From contig CALXUP010000003.1 of assembly GCA_944391715.1 (NCBI GenBank), forward strand, positions 43,927-107,926: a stretch of 64,000 nt of DNA, given 5' to 3'. Positions within the stretch are counted from its first letter, which is position 1, and every line of letters starts with the position of its first letter. The notes under the pieces were generated by a model that was not told the DNA's origin, did no database searches, and saw nothing but the letters and a program-made list of their open reading frames with translations. This DNA comes from an uncultured Alphaproteobacteria bacterium. GTDB taxonomy: Bacteria > Pseudomonadota > Alphaproteobacteria > RF32 > CAG-239. Below are positions 46,531 to 55,453 of the stretch, in pieces. A program made the position numbers and the translations under genes.

Positions 46531-46905
46531 ATGCCGGCATTTCATTCTTCTCATGATGAAAATTTTGATTTTTCCGAAAACGGCTATACTTCACCGCTGG
46601 ATTTAAACCGTCACCTGGTTGCACATCCCGCCGCCTGTTATTTTCTGAAAATCGAAAGCGATTCGCTCTGCAGAGACGGCATTCTTCCCGGCGACACGCT
46701 GATTGTTGACCGTGCCCTTCCTCCCCAAAACGGCAGCCTTGTCATTGCGGAACTAAACGGCGAACTGCTGGCGCGTCGCCTGCAATTCGGCAAAGACGGC
46801 ACAATCTTGTCGGCCTCGTCTCCCGGTGTCCGACCGCGCACAATCTCCGCCGATGATACCTTCTCGGTCTGGGGTGTCATAACCGCCAGCTTTCGGAAAT
46901 ATTAA
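46531..46905 (+). CDS. umuD: UmuD-like protein lacking catalytic Lys and cleavage site
   Basis: 124 residues from ATG 46531 (AGGAG 6 bases ahead). The S24 core aligns along its length with UmuD: DLNRHLVAHPAACYFLK, IESDSLCRDGILPGDTLIVDRA, then ELNGELLARRLQ. The nucleophile Ser is kept (Ser45, matching E. coli Ser60), but the general base Lys97 is Arg (Arg82), and the Cys24-Gly25 cleavage bond is Asn17-Gly18. So RecA-driven self-cleavage is probably lost and the protein may act as a ready-made UmuD'-like partner of UmuC. It overlaps no other gene; umuC follows 1 base after. Confidence 0.85.
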   Translation: MPAFHSSHDENFDFSENGYTSPLDLNRHLVAHPAACYFLKIESDSLCRDGILPGDTLIVDRALPPQNGSLVIAELNGELLARRLQFGKDGTILSASSPGVRPRTISADDTFSVWGVITASFRKY

Positions 46906-46906
46906 A

Positions 46907-48154
46907 ATGTTCTTTTTATTCGACTGCGACAACTTTTTCGTTTCCTGCGAACGGATTTTCCGCCCCGATCTGAAAAAACGTCCTGTTGTCGTGCTTTCCA
47001 GCAATGACGGCTGCGTTGTCTCCCGGTCTTATGAGGCCAAAGCCATTCCCATTGCAATGGGTGCACCTTATTTCAAAATAGAAAAAATTTTCCGGGCAGC
47101 CGGCGGAACGGCGCTGTCCTCCAACTTCGAGCTCTATTCCGACATTTCCCGCCGCCTGATGAGCCTGCTCCGGCAGGAATGCGGCAGCATTCATATATAT
47201 TCGGTTGACGAGGCTTTTGCCGAGCTTCCTGATAATATTGACCATTTCCGCTTTGCTCTGCATATCCGCACCCGGATATTAAAAGAAATCGGCATTCCGG
47301 TTTCCATCGGCATCGCCCCAACCAAAACCCTGTGCAAAATCGCCTCTTCCCTGGCCAAAAGCAAAACCTTTGACAAAGTCGAAATCTTAACGACAGGACA
47401 ATCTCTCCGAACCATTTTGAAAAATTTTGAAGTCAAAGACGTCTGGGGTGTCGGCCGACGCATTGCTCCCAGGCTGAACTTTCTCGGAATATTCACGGCG
47501 CTTGAACTCAGTTCTGCCCCGTTAAAAATGATTCGCCGGACTTTCGGGATAAACCTTGAAAAAACAGTCATGGAATTAAACGGTTTCCCTTGCCAAGATA
47601 TTGCAGCCGAAGAAACGGCCCATAGCATTACCGTTTCCCGAAGTTTTGAACGAGAAATCTCAAATATCAAACAACTGGAAGCCATCATCGCCGGCTTTAC
47701 CGACACGGCTTGTCGGAGACTGCGCGCTCAAAACGCCGCCGCTCGCGAAATCACAGTTTTCTTAAAAACCAATCGTTTCAAAAATCCGGCCGGACAAGGC
47801 GGCTCCTGCCTTATTCCGTTGGGCGGCCCCTGCATCCATACCGGCCATTTTATTACCGCGGCAAACTTCGGCCTCCGGCAGATTTTTATCCCCGGAGAAG
47901 CCTACAAATCCGCCGGCATAACACTTCAGGCGATTGAAGAAACCACCTCACTCCAGTCCTCGCTGTTTGAAAAATCGGTACTGCCGCCCAAAGAACAAAA
48001 ACTTATGCAAGCCTTTGACGGCTTAAATAACAAACTCGGCGCCCACACCGTATTTTTTGCCGCCCAGACCGTATCACCTCAAAACTTCACCCGCGGCAGC
48101 TTTCGCTCACCTGCCTACACAACTTCCTGGAATGCGCTGCCCGTTGTACGATAA
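46907..48154 (+). CDS. umuC: DNA polymerase V catalytic subunit
   Basis: 415 residues, Y-family translesion polymerase. The first metal-binding Asp is in LFDCDNFFVSCER (residue 6) and the Asp-Glu pair in YSVDEAFAEL near residues 101-102. A helix-hairpin-helix (VKDVWGVGRRIAPRL) and the little-finger domain follow. Works with UmuD' and RecA past lesions, at the cost of mutations. It is coupled to umuD under the SOS box and its end is 2 bases from the converging peroxiredoxin gene. Confidence 0.95.
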   Translation: MFFLFDCDNFFVSCERIFRPDLKKRPVVVLSSNDGCVVSRSYEAKAIPIAMGAPYFKIEKIFRAAGGTALSSNFELYSDISRRLMSLLRQECGSIHIYSVDEAFAELPDNIDHFRFALHIRTRILKEIGIPVSIGIAPTKTLCKIASSLAKSKTFDKVEILTTGQSLRTILKNFEVKDVWGVGRRIAPRLNFLGIFTALELSSAPLKMIRRTFGINLEKTVMELNGFPCQDIAAEETAHSITVSRSFEREISNIKQLEAIIAGFTDTACRRLRAQNAAAREITVFLKTNRFKNPAGQGGSCLIPLGGPCIHTGHFITAANFGLRQIFIPGEAYKSAGITLQAIEETTSLQSSLFEKSVLPPKEQKLMQAFDGLNNKLGAHTVFFAAQTVSPQNFTRGSFRSPAYTTSWNALPVVR

Positions 48155-48156
48155 GC

Positions 48157-48873
48157 TTAGTCTTTCTTGGCATAAAGTGTTTCGGAAATCTGTTTTTTAT
48201 CCAAATCCTGCAAACAAAAGAACCAGTCTTCACAAACGGCACCTTCCGGCAGCCGTTGATTCCGGTTTTCCAAAGCCTTCATATTGTCCGGCGCCGACAA
48301 CACAATCTTGTCACCGGGCTGCCAGTCCGCCGGTGTAGCCACCCCGAAAGCGTCGGTAACCTGCATTGCAGTCAGAATACGTTTAATCTCCTGAAAGTTC
48401 CGCCCGTTTGACAAAGGATAATAAATAATCGCCCGGATACGGCTCTTTGGATCAATAAAGAAGACGGAGCGCACGGTTTTTGTATCACTGGCACCGGGCT
48501 GTATCATTCCGTATTTTCTCGCCACTTCCATACTGACATCGGCCACCACCGGAAAATCCATTTTGGGAGCTCTAATGCCGTTAAACTCGATTTTCTCCTG
48601 CATTGTTTTCAGCCAGGCCAGATGAGAACTGACGCTGTCCACCGAAACACCGAGCAATTCGGCGTTCATTGCCTCAAATTCTTTCGCCATGGCGGCAAAA
48701 GACATCAGTTCACTGGTGCATACCGGCGTAAAATCAGCCGGATGAGAAAACAAAATAACCCATTTGCCTTTATAAGCATCCGGAAAATTAATTTCGCCAA
48801 GTGTCGTAACCGCTCGAAAAGACGGAGCCTCGTCGCCGATAAGCGGCATCTTTACAATTCCTGCATTTTCCAT
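48157..48873 (-). CDS. Peroxiredoxin (Prx6-like)
   Basis: 238 residues from ATG 48873, which has AGGGGG 10 bases upstream, unlike the ATG at 48900. The peroxidatic Cys sits in HPADFTPVCTSEL (Cys52) with the conserved Pro, Thr and, further on, Arg. Two more Cys lie near residues 216-222 (EGAVCEDWFFC) and may serve as resolving residues. It reduces peroxides in the cytoplasm. The length and C-terminal domain fit the long Prx6/archaeal type. Confidence 0.9.
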   Translation of the reverse strand: MENAGIVKMPLIGDEAPSFRAVTTLGEINFPDAYKGKWVILFSHPADFTPVCTSELMSFAAMAKEFEAMNAELLGVSVDSVSSHLAWLKTMQEKIEFNGIRAPKMDFPVVADVSMEVARKYGMIQPGASDTKTVRSVFFIDPKSRIRAIIYYPLSNGRNFQEIKRILTAMQVTDAFGVATPADWQPGDKIVLSAPDNMKALENRNQRLPEGAVCEDWFFCLQDLDKKQISETLYAKKD

Positions 48874-48999
48874 ATCCGTTTTCCCCCTGAAAATTGCCAT
48901 ATTACGGCTTATATAAAACGCCGGGCACGTTTTTCAAGCTTTACCAAATATAAAGGATTAAATGCTACATTTCAAAAAACTGATTTTAGGAGAAAAAAG

Positions 49000-50358
49000 A
49001 TGAATTTGGATATTTTGCTGGCCATCGCCGGCATACTTCTGATGCTCTGCGTTTTTGCCAATAAAATATCCGACCAATACGGAATCCCCGCTCTGTTAAT
49101 CTTTTTAGGACTTGGAATGCTGGCCGGTTCCGACGGCGTCGGCAAAATAGAATTCCACAATGCACAACTGACCAACATCATCGGCACCGTCGCCCTGGCA
49201 TTCATCCTGTTTGCCGGCGGCTTGGACACCAACTGGCAAAACGTAAAAAACATCGTCAAGCGGGGCAGTGTTCTTTCCACGCTCGGAGTTTTTCTCACCG
49301 CTCTCTTTTTATTCTTGTTCAGCCATCATATTTTGGGTTTGTCCGGTGAAATATCGCTGCTGCTGAGCGTCATCGTTTCGTCCACCGACGCCCCTGCAGT
49401 TTTTACAATCCTGCGTTCTCATAATATGAATGTTCAACCCAGGCTGAAAGCCCTGCTTGAGTTTGAATCCGGCAGCAACGACCCGATGGCCGTTTTTCTG
49501 TCAATGAGTGCCATTGCTTTTATCTCGGAAGCCGATTTCAACATTCTCACCCTGCTCAGAAGTTTCTTTCTTCAAATGACGCTGGGCATCATCCTCGGAT
49601 TAAGTTTCGGTTTTGGCGCCTGCCGGCTGCTTTCGCAATTCAACCTGCCGTATAAAGGGCTCTACCCGGTCTTTGGCGTCAGTGTCGTTCTGCTCAGCTA
49701 CAGCCTGACCCAGCTGGTTGGCGGCAACGGCTTTCTGGCCGCCTATCTCTCCGGCATTGTCATGGGCAACACAAGTTATCAATACCGCCGCCACATTATC
49801 CGCTTTCAAGATTCCCTGGCCTGGATTATGCAGATAAGTATGTTCCTGATTCTGGGCTTGCTGGTAAATCCGAACGAACTGTTCCAGGTGATGCCGGTCA
49901 GCTTTGCCTGCACGATTTTTCTGATTTTCGCTGCCCGGCCGCTTGCCATATGGCTCTGCCTGCTCCGCAGCGACTTCAACCTGAAAGAACAAATTTTTAT
50001 CGGTTGGGCAGGGTTCAAAGGCGCCGTTCCGATTATTCTGGCCACTTACCCGCTGATTCGCGGTTTTCCGAATTCGCAGTTTTTATTTAACCTGATCTTC
50101 TTTATGGTCATCATCTCCGTACTGTTTCAGGGAAAAACCCTCGCCCCGCTCGCCCGGATTCTTCATTTGAGTACAGAAAAACCTTTAAATCCGGAAAATC
50201 AGGATTATGTAACGGATAAAGACGATGATGACGATGATGACGAAACGGAAGAAAACGCACCCCGGTTGTCATTCAGAACCATGTTCAGAAAACTGTATGC
50301 CCAATTGCGTAGCAGCAAAAAAGAAGAAAAAGAAACAATCCAAGAAAAAGAAGAATGA
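49000..50358 (+). CDS. K+/H+ antiporter, NhaP2/CvrA-like (CPA1)
   Basis: 452 residues from ATG 49000 with TAGGAG upstream; the open frame reaches much further back but without support. About 12 membrane spans. The ion-binding motif ESGSNDPMAVF near residue 156-165 is characteristic of the NhaP2/CvrA branch, which exchanges K+ or Na+ for H+. The C-terminal cytoplasmic TrkA-C domain common in that branch is missing; instead there is a short acidic/basic tail (DKDDDDDDDE, then KKEEKETIQEKEE). It overlaps the K+ channel gene by 4 bases. Confidence 0.85.
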   Translation: MNLDILLAIAGILLMLCVFANKISDQYGIPALLIFLGLGMLAGSDGVGKIEFHNAQLTNIIGTVALAFILFAGGLDTNWQNVKNIVKRGSVLSTLGVFLTALFLFLFSHHILGLSGEISLLLSVIVSSTDAPAVFTILRSHNMNVQPRLKALLEFESGSNDPMAVFLSMSAIAFISEADFNILTLLRSFFLQMTLGIILGLSFGFGACRLLSQFNLPYKGLYPVFGVSVVLLSYSLTQLVGGNGFLAAYLSGIVMGNTSYQYRRHIIRFQDSLAWIMQISMFLILGLLVNPNELFQVMPVSFACTIFLIFAARPLAIWLCLLRSDFNLKEQIFIGWAGFKGAVPIILATYPLIRGFPNSQFLFNLIFFMVIISVLFQGKTLAPLARILHLSTEKPLNPENQDYVTDKDDDDDDDETEENAPRLSFRTMFRKLYAQLRSSKKEEKETIQEKEE

Positions 50359-51089
50359 AACAACTCGTTCCGCAAAGCTTTCAAAAACTGCTGATTAAAG
50401 ATTTCAATTTATGCTTTTTCATCAGCCTTTTCCTGCTGTCTGTCTTGCCCTTGCACCAATACATCAGGCTCGGTACCGGATGGACATCGGCTCATTTTGC
50501 AATTCCGGTTTGCAACGGGCTCCTTACCGGTTTGATAATCCTCCTGTTCAACAGCTATTCTGCCCGCCGAAATTATACCCGGACATATTATACCGAAGAC
50601 AAATTCAAATTATTCTTCATCGCATTTTGCGCCGGAATTTTCGGATATTACATTTCATTTTCTCCGGCAATGACCTACCTCGTCAGCATCTTGGTAATAT
50701 ACGCGGCAATTATGAGCATTCGCCGTTTTGCCGGAAAACTCACCGGACTGCTGCAGCCGGACAAAATGGCCACCCTTCGGGACTTGGGTGAGTTTGCCAA
50801 TTTTTTCATCAATTTGATAATCTCCTTCGCCGTCATCAATTTAAGCATAAACACCATCCATAACAGCCTGAACCTGAAACCGCCCTTCAACTTCGGCAGC
50901 GGATTTTCCGCCATTATTGATGCTTTGTATTTCAGTATCATCACGATGACGACTGTCGGTTACGGCGATATCACACCGCATACGCCATTAACCCGTTTTA
51001 TTGTCGCTATGGAATGCCTGACCAGCTACATTATGCTTGGAATTATGATTGGCATTATCACCAGGGGAATAAACCTGCAAAACGACTGA
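50355..51089 (+). CDS. Potassium channel
   Basis: 244 residues with six likely membrane spans and a pore loop TMTTVGYGDITPHT near residue 196-209, the K+ selectivity filter. The first spans lack a charged S4-like helix, so voltage gating is not evident, and no cytoplasmic RCK domain is present. The ATGA overlap with the antiporter gene means both are made from one mRNA, so K+ extrusion and K+ conduction are probably set together. Confidence 0.85.
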   Translation: MKQLVPQSFQKLLIKDFNLCFFISLFLLSVLPLHQYIRLGTGWTSAHFAIPVCNGLLTGLIILLFNSYSARRNYTRTYYTEDKFKLFFIAFCAGIFGYYISFSPAMTYLVSILVIYAAIMSIRRFAGKLTGLLQPDKMATLRDLGEFANFFINLIISFAVINLSINTIHNSLNLKPPFNFGSGFSAIIDALYFSIITMTTVGYGDITPHTPLTRFIVAMECLTSYIMLGIMIGIITRGINLQND

Positions 51090-51286
51090 CAAACTTTTAT
51101 TTTTCATTTCAGACATCTGAACGGCATCCCTTTCATAGCCTTCAGTCCCCTTTTTCGGTCTTTCTGCTTTTGTCCTTTTAAGTCGTTTGTTTCTTCTCAT
51201 TCTTTGTACCACAGTGTTCTCAAATTATCGCTCCCCTGCTGTGCTGTTCCTCCCCGGACGCAGCCCTGAAAGACGGTCAAAAACAA

Positions 51287-51742
51287 CTATTGGCACACAA
51301 AAAGGGCACTAAAGCCGAGAAAGTCACCACCACCGTCACATTCCTGAAAAACAAGGGTACCGCCGGTGGTCTGGCAATTCGCCCACATATCACTACAATC
51401 CGGATAGCCCATACTTTTACATTTGTTATAACAATTCATTCCCCAATAGTTATGGCAAATACCATCAAACATACTTGACGTTCCGTTTCCATAGCCACAC
51501 TCATCTGTATACCCGCAGCAGTATCCGCCTGTCGGGACGGAAGGTTTTTCATTTTCACTTGGGCCGAAACAAAAATATTTGCTGATATCAAACGGACATT
51601 TAACGCCGCCGTTCGGACATTCGTCGGCAGTATATATGTATCCCATAGTCTCACAGTCCGGCGTTTGAGTGCAGGCCGCTATAGCATAACCGGAAGTAAG
51701 AGCAGTGCAGCATAAAACGCTCCCCAAAATATATTGTTTCAT
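51287..51742 (-). CDS. Small Cys-rich secreted protein
   Basis: 151 residues from ATG 51742 (GGGAGAG 7 bases before; 51745 is the alternative start). A signal peptide ends GYAIA near residue 22, leaving a mature protein with about 16 Cys. Two similar modules can be traced: C-x3-GYIYTADECPNGG..KCPFD..KYFC and CKSMGYPDCSD...C..TGG..F..C, with a CCGY/CGYG spacer. The Cys pattern suggests a disulfide-stapled repeat. I do not recognise the family. It stands alone. Confidence 0.6.
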   Translation of the reverse strand: MKQYILGSVLCCTALTSGYAIAACTQTPDCETMGYIYTADECPNGGVKCPFDISKYFCFGPSENEKPSVPTGGYCCGYTDECGYGNGTSSMFDGICHNYWGMNCYNKCKSMGYPDCSDMWANCQTTGGTLVFQECDGGGDFLGFSALFVCQ

Positions 51743-51745
51743 CAT

Positions 51746-52008
51746 TTCTCTCCCGTCAAAACAAACACATAAGAAGATTATACCACGGCTCAAACGAATA
51801 GTCAATATATAATGAAAGGTATACTGGGGATTTTGGCTAGGGAAACTTATTTTTCTTTTATATAAATATTCTCTGGTAAACTGGAGATACCTCCCAGTCA
51901 CAAACCTACGGTTTAGCCACGCTCGTTGGCGTGAAGCAGTTTTGTTCCAATATCTTGGCATCCCCCGAGTAAACGCGGAGTTTTCTGTAAGAAATCTAAT
52001 AACAAAAA
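51746..52008. other. Gene-free stretch, nothing clear
   Basis: About 260 bases between the Cys-rich gene and the rplQ terminator. It contains a small CACGC/GCGTG stem (51918-51933) and AT-rich parts that may hold the upstream promoter of the Cys-rich gene, but no convincing element. Confidence 0.4.
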
Positions 52009-52035
52009 CAACCCCCGCATTAAATACGGGGGTTG
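52009..52035 (-). terminator. Terminator ending the alpha operon (after rplQ)
   Basis: Perfect 9-bp stem CAACCCCCG / CGGGGGTTG with a 9-base loop, then TTTTTGTTATT on the minus strand. Confidence 0.85.
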
Positions 52036-52057
52036 CTCTCCAAACAAAAAAACTTTC

Positions 52058-52498
52058 TTAGTTAGCTTCTTTGGCAGCTGCTTCTGCTGCGGCTTTCTCT
52101 TCGGCAACGCGAGCCAAATCTTTGGCGCCTTTGGCATTAACATCTCTGTCAACCAGTTCAATAATAGCCATCGGAGCACAATCACCATAACGGAAACCGG
52201 CTTTCAAAACTCTGGTATAACCACCGTTACGGTCTTTATAACGCTCAGCCAGCGTAGAGAAAAGCTTGGAAACAACTTCGTTGTCACGAAGAAAAGCCAA
52301 TGCTTGTCTGCGGTTGTTCAAATCGCCCTTTTTGCCCAAAGTAATCATATTGTCAACAAAGGTTCTCAACTCTTTAGCTCTCGGAAGAGTAACGCTGATC
52401 TGCTCATGTGTCAAAACCGCATTTGTCAGATTAGCAAACAAAGCTCTTCTCTGGCTTTTTGTCATATTTAATTTTCTATGTTTCATTCCATGTCTCAT
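52058..52498 (-). CDS. rplQ: 50S ribosomal protein L17
   Basis: 146 residues from ATG 52498 (AAAGGA upstream), beginning [21 protein letters not shown] as expected for bacterial L17; the frame extends 18 codons further without support. The C-terminus has an Ala/Glu/Lys-rich extension ([15 protein letters not shown]) longer than the core. It is the last gene of the secY-adk-rpsM-rpsK-rpoA-rplQ unit, but 236 bases separate it from rpoA. A TATAAT at 52680-52685 (minus) may give it an extra promoter. Confidence 0.95.
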   Translation of the reverse strand: MRHGMKHRKLNMTKSQRRALFANLTNAVLTHEQISVTLPRAKELRTFVDNMITLGKKGDLNNRRQALAFLRDNEVVSKLFSTLAERYKDRNGGYTRVLKAGFRYGDCAPMAIIELVDRDVNAKGAKDLARVAEEKAAAEAAAKEAN

Positions 52499-52734
52499 GA
52501 CATATTTCCTTTCATTTTCTCTGTGCCTTGCTGCGCAAGACGGATAAAACAATCATCTCCACCACGGTTCTGCTATTGCATTCATGCATGGAGAACTTTA
52601 CATTCCCGATACCGGGAAAACGACTTGAAAAACACGCCTATAACAAGATTTCAGGGCAGAGAAAGCAGAATACAAAAGTATTATAAAACATTTCTCCACC
52701 CGTTAAATCTGTTAGATGACCTTCGTCCAAGTCA

Positions 52735-53745
52735 TTAAAAGTGCTCGTCAACCCGACGAATCAACTCTTCAATATTCTCAGGCGGCCAACCCGGCGTATC
52801 CATCCCGAGGTGAATACCCATTTTAGCCAGAACTTCTTTGATTTCGTTCAAAGATTTTCTACCAAAATTCGGCGTTCTGAGCATTTCGGCTTCCGTTTTC
52901 TGAACCAAATCGCCAATGTAAACGATGTTATCGTTTTTGAGGCAGTTTGCAGAACGAACGGACAATTCAAGCTCTTCAACCTTCTTAAGCAGGTTTTTGT
53001 TGAACGGCAGCTCTTCCTTCTCAACTTCGACTTCGCTTTCCGGTTCGTCAAAATTGATAAACGGTTTCAACTGGTCTTGCAAAATTCTTGCAGCCAAAGC
53101 AACCGCATCTTCCGGAGAAACAACGCCATTGGTTTCAACCACCAAAGTCAGCTTGTCATAGTCGGTAACTTGTCCGACACGGGTATTTTCAACCTTATAA
53201 GAAACTTTCTTAACCGGAGAATAAATTGCATCAACGGCAATCAACCCGATCGGCGCATCGGCAGCTTTGTTCTGAAAAGCCGGAACATAGCCTTTGCCGG
53301 TATTAACCGTCAGTTCCATATTGATTTTTGCACCGGCATCCAGATTGCAGATAACATGGTCAGGATTTTTAATCTCGACATCATGTCCTGTTTCAATCAT
53401 CTGCGCGGTAACCTCACAAGGACCTTCAGCCTTCAAAGTCATCGTTTTCGGACCTTCGCCGTGAACAGCCACAGCCAGCCCTTTAATGTTCAGGACGATA
53501 TCCGTAACATCTTCTCTGACACCCGGAATAACGGAAAATTCATGAAGAACACCGTTAATTTTGATGGAGGTTACGGCACCGCCTTGCAGAGAAGACAGCA
53601 AAACGCGTCTCAGCGCGTTACCTAATGTTAAACCGAAACCCCGCTCCAGAGGTTCAACCACGATTTTAGCTTTGTTACCGCCATCACTAGGAACAACTTC
53701 TAAGTTCGTAGGTTTAATAAGTTCTTGCCAATTCTTTTGAATCAC
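52735..53745 (-). CDS. rpoA: RNA polymerase alpha subunit
   Basis: 336 residues. The start is GTG at 53745 ([12 protein letters not shown]), with GAAGAGGAC just upstream; the longer TTG frame adds six residues without support. The N-terminal dimerisation domain ([25 protein letters not shown]) and the C-terminal DNA-binding domain ([18 protein letters not shown]) are complete. Alpha nucleates assembly of RNA polymerase and contacts UP elements and activators. Confidence 0.97.
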   Translation of the reverse strand: MIQKNWQELIKPTNLEVVPSDGGNKAKIVVEPLERGFGLTLGNALRRVLLSSLQGGAVTSIKINGVLHEFSVIPGVREDVTDIVLNIKGLAVAVHGEGPKTMTLKAEGPCEVTAQMIETGHDVEIKNPDHVICNLDAGAKINMELTVNTGKGYVPAFQNKAADAPIGLIAVDAIYSPVKKVSYKVENTRVGQVTDYDKLTLVVETNGVVSPEDAVALAARILQDQLKPFINFDEPESEVEVEKEELPFNKNLLKKVEELELSVRSANCLKNDNIVYIGDLVQKTEAEMLRTPNFGRKSLNEIKEVLAKMGIHLGMDTPGWPPENIEELIRRVDEHF

Positions 53746-53849
53746 TGGTATGTCCTCTTCCAATTAGTGCATATGCATATTTTACAAAATTTTAAGAGAA
53801 TGCGAGGCACTAAAGCAGCCTCGTTCTCTTCACATAACAAAGATAAAGA

Positions 53850-54242
53850 CTAAACGCGGCGTCTTTTTCTCAAGCGACAGCCATTGTGAGGAATAGGAGT
53901 AACATCGCGGATTGACGTGATGGTAAAACCTATAACTTGCAATGCTCTGATCGCAGATTCTCTACCAGAACCGGGACCTTTAACTTCAACTTCCAGAGTT
54001 TTCATACCATGTTCCTGAGCTTTTCTTCCGGCATCTTCTGCAGCTACCTGAGCAGCATACGGGGTAGATTTTCTGGAACCTTTAAAACCCTGAGCACCCG
54101 ACGTCGACCAGGCAACCGTATTGCCCTGCGCATCGGTAATTGTAATTCTTGTATTGTTGAAAGTAGAATTTACATGAGCAACGCCCGCTGTAATATTCTT
54201 CTTTTCTTTTCTTTTCACACGTTGTGATACTGCTTTTGCCAT
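53850..54242 (-). CDS. rpsK: 30S ribosomal protein S11
   Basis: 130 residues with the family core [22 protein letters not shown] and the C-terminal [10 protein letters not shown] tail, which contacts 16S rRNA at the platform. It sits between rpsM and rpoA as in nearly all bacteria; 104 bases to rpoA is longer than usual. Confidence 0.97.
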   Translation of the reverse strand: MAKAVSQRVKRKEKKNITAGVAHVNSTFNNTRITITDAQGNTVAWSTSGAQGFKGSRKSTPYAAQVAAEDAGRKAQEHGMKTLEVEVKGPGSGRESAIRALQVIGFTITSIRDVTPIPHNGCRLRKRRRV

Positions 54243-54261
54243 TTAACAACTACCCTTCAAA

Positions 54262-54630
54262 CTATTTCTTCTTGTTAGCGACCGTTTTACGTTTACCTTT
54301 GCGGGTTCTGGCATTTTGTTTAGTGCTCTGTCCGCGAACCGGCAAACCTTTACGATGTCTCAAGCCTCTGTAGCAGCCAAGATCCATCAGTCTTTTAATA
54401 TTGACACCGACTTCACGGCGCAATTCACCTTCAACCACACAGTTTGAATCAATTTCTTCACGGATTTTGGCAATTTCGTCTTCGCTCAGATCCTGAACAC
54501 GACGATCGCCGGAAACTCCGGTTTTTGCACAAATGTTTTGAGCAGTTTTTCTTCCGATACCAAAGATATAAGTCAGCGCGACTTCAAGCTTTTTGGCAGT
54601 CGGGATATTTACACCAGCTATACGAGCCAA
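54262..54630 (-). CDS. rpsM: 30S ribosomal protein S13
   Basis: 122 residues, [10 protein letters not shown] start, the helix-two-turn-helix [15 protein letters not shown] and the [23 protein letters not shown]-terminal tail that bridges to the 50S subunit. It follows adk after a 151-base gap and precedes rpsK by 19 bases. rpmJ, often placed just before rpsM, is absent here. Confidence 0.97.
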   Translation of the reverse strand: MARIAGVNIPTAKKLEVALTYIFGIGRKTAQNICAKTGVSGDRRVQDLSEDEIAKIREEIDSNCVVEGELRREVGVNIKRLMDLGCYRGLRHRKGLPVRGQSTKQNARTRKGKRKTVANKKK

Positions 54631-54781
54631 ATTAACTCTCCATTTTTAAAAAAATTTACCACATTCAAAAAGTTGATCACCACTCTTCAAAATTAAGGCG
54701 GATTATATGCCAAAAATTTTTAGTGTCAACCACCCTTTTTACATAATTTTTGAAAAAAATGCATTTTTTTCAAAAAATTCG

Positions 54782-55453
54782 CTATGCAACCGCCAAAAGG
54801 CTGTCCACTTTCTTGGCCGTTGCCTCAATCGTTCCCGTTCCGTCCACACATCTGAGCAGTCCTTTTTGTTCAAAATAAGGAATAGTCGGATATGTCAGAA
54901 CGCGGTAATTAACGAGTCGATTCTGCACGGTCGTCCGATTATCATCCAAACGGCGGTAAAAATCCGTTCCGCCGCACTTGTCGCAAACCCCGTAAACTTT
55001 CGGCTTATGAAACTTGTCGTGATATCCCTCACCGCAGGTCATACAGGCATAACGTCCGAGGATGCGTTCCATAATGATTTCATCCGGAACTTGAATTTCA
55101 ATCACGGCATCAAGCTTGATTCCTTTTTTGGCAAGAAGTTCTTCCAAAGCCTCGGCCTGTGGCAACGTTCTCGGAAAACCGTCCAGAATAAAACCTCTCT
55201 TACAGTCGTCTTCATCGATTCGCTGAGAAACCATTTTAATAATCATTTCGTCAGTAACAAAAGATCCGGCATCCAGCAGCTTTTTAATCTCGAGCCCAAG
55301 AGGCGTCGCCTTTGCCGCCTCGGCACGCAGCATTTCACCGGTTGACAGATGGCATATCTGAACTTTTTCTTTCAGAAGACGAGCCTGAGTTCCTTTACCG
55401 CAACCCGGAGCTCCCGTAAAAACCAAATGCAGTCCTAAACCGTCTTTATTCAT
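54782..55453 (-). CDS. adk: Adenylate kinase
   Basis: 223 residues. P-loop GAPGCGKGTQ near residue 15, the NMP-binding domain, and a LID that carries the zinc-type four-cysteine set (CMTCGEGYH and CDKCGG), followed by DNRTTVQNRL. It interconverts ATP, ADP and AMP. Its ATG overlaps the secY stop codon by one base (TAATG). Confidence 0.96.
   Translation of the reverse strand: MNKDGLGLHLVFTGAPGCGKGTQARLLKEKVQICHLSTGEMLRAEAAKATPLGLEIKKLLDAGSFVTDEMIIKMVSQRIDEDDCKRGFILDGFPRTLPQAEALEELLAKKGIKLDAVIEIQVPDEIIMERILGRYACMTCGEGYHDKFHKPKVYGVCDKCGGTDFYRRLDDNRTTVQNRLVNYRVLTYPTIPYFEQKGLLRCVDGTGTIEATAKKVDSLLAVA

Noticed and set aside
48622..48999. N-terminal extension of the antiporter gene
   Set aside because: It overlaps the peroxiredoxin gene antisense, and ATG at 49000 has a good ribosome binding site and begins the first membrane span.
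51915..51935. Stem CACGC/GCGTG as a terminator for the Cys-rich gene or rplQ
   Set aside because: Too short, no T run, and the strong stem at 52009-52035 already serves rplQ.
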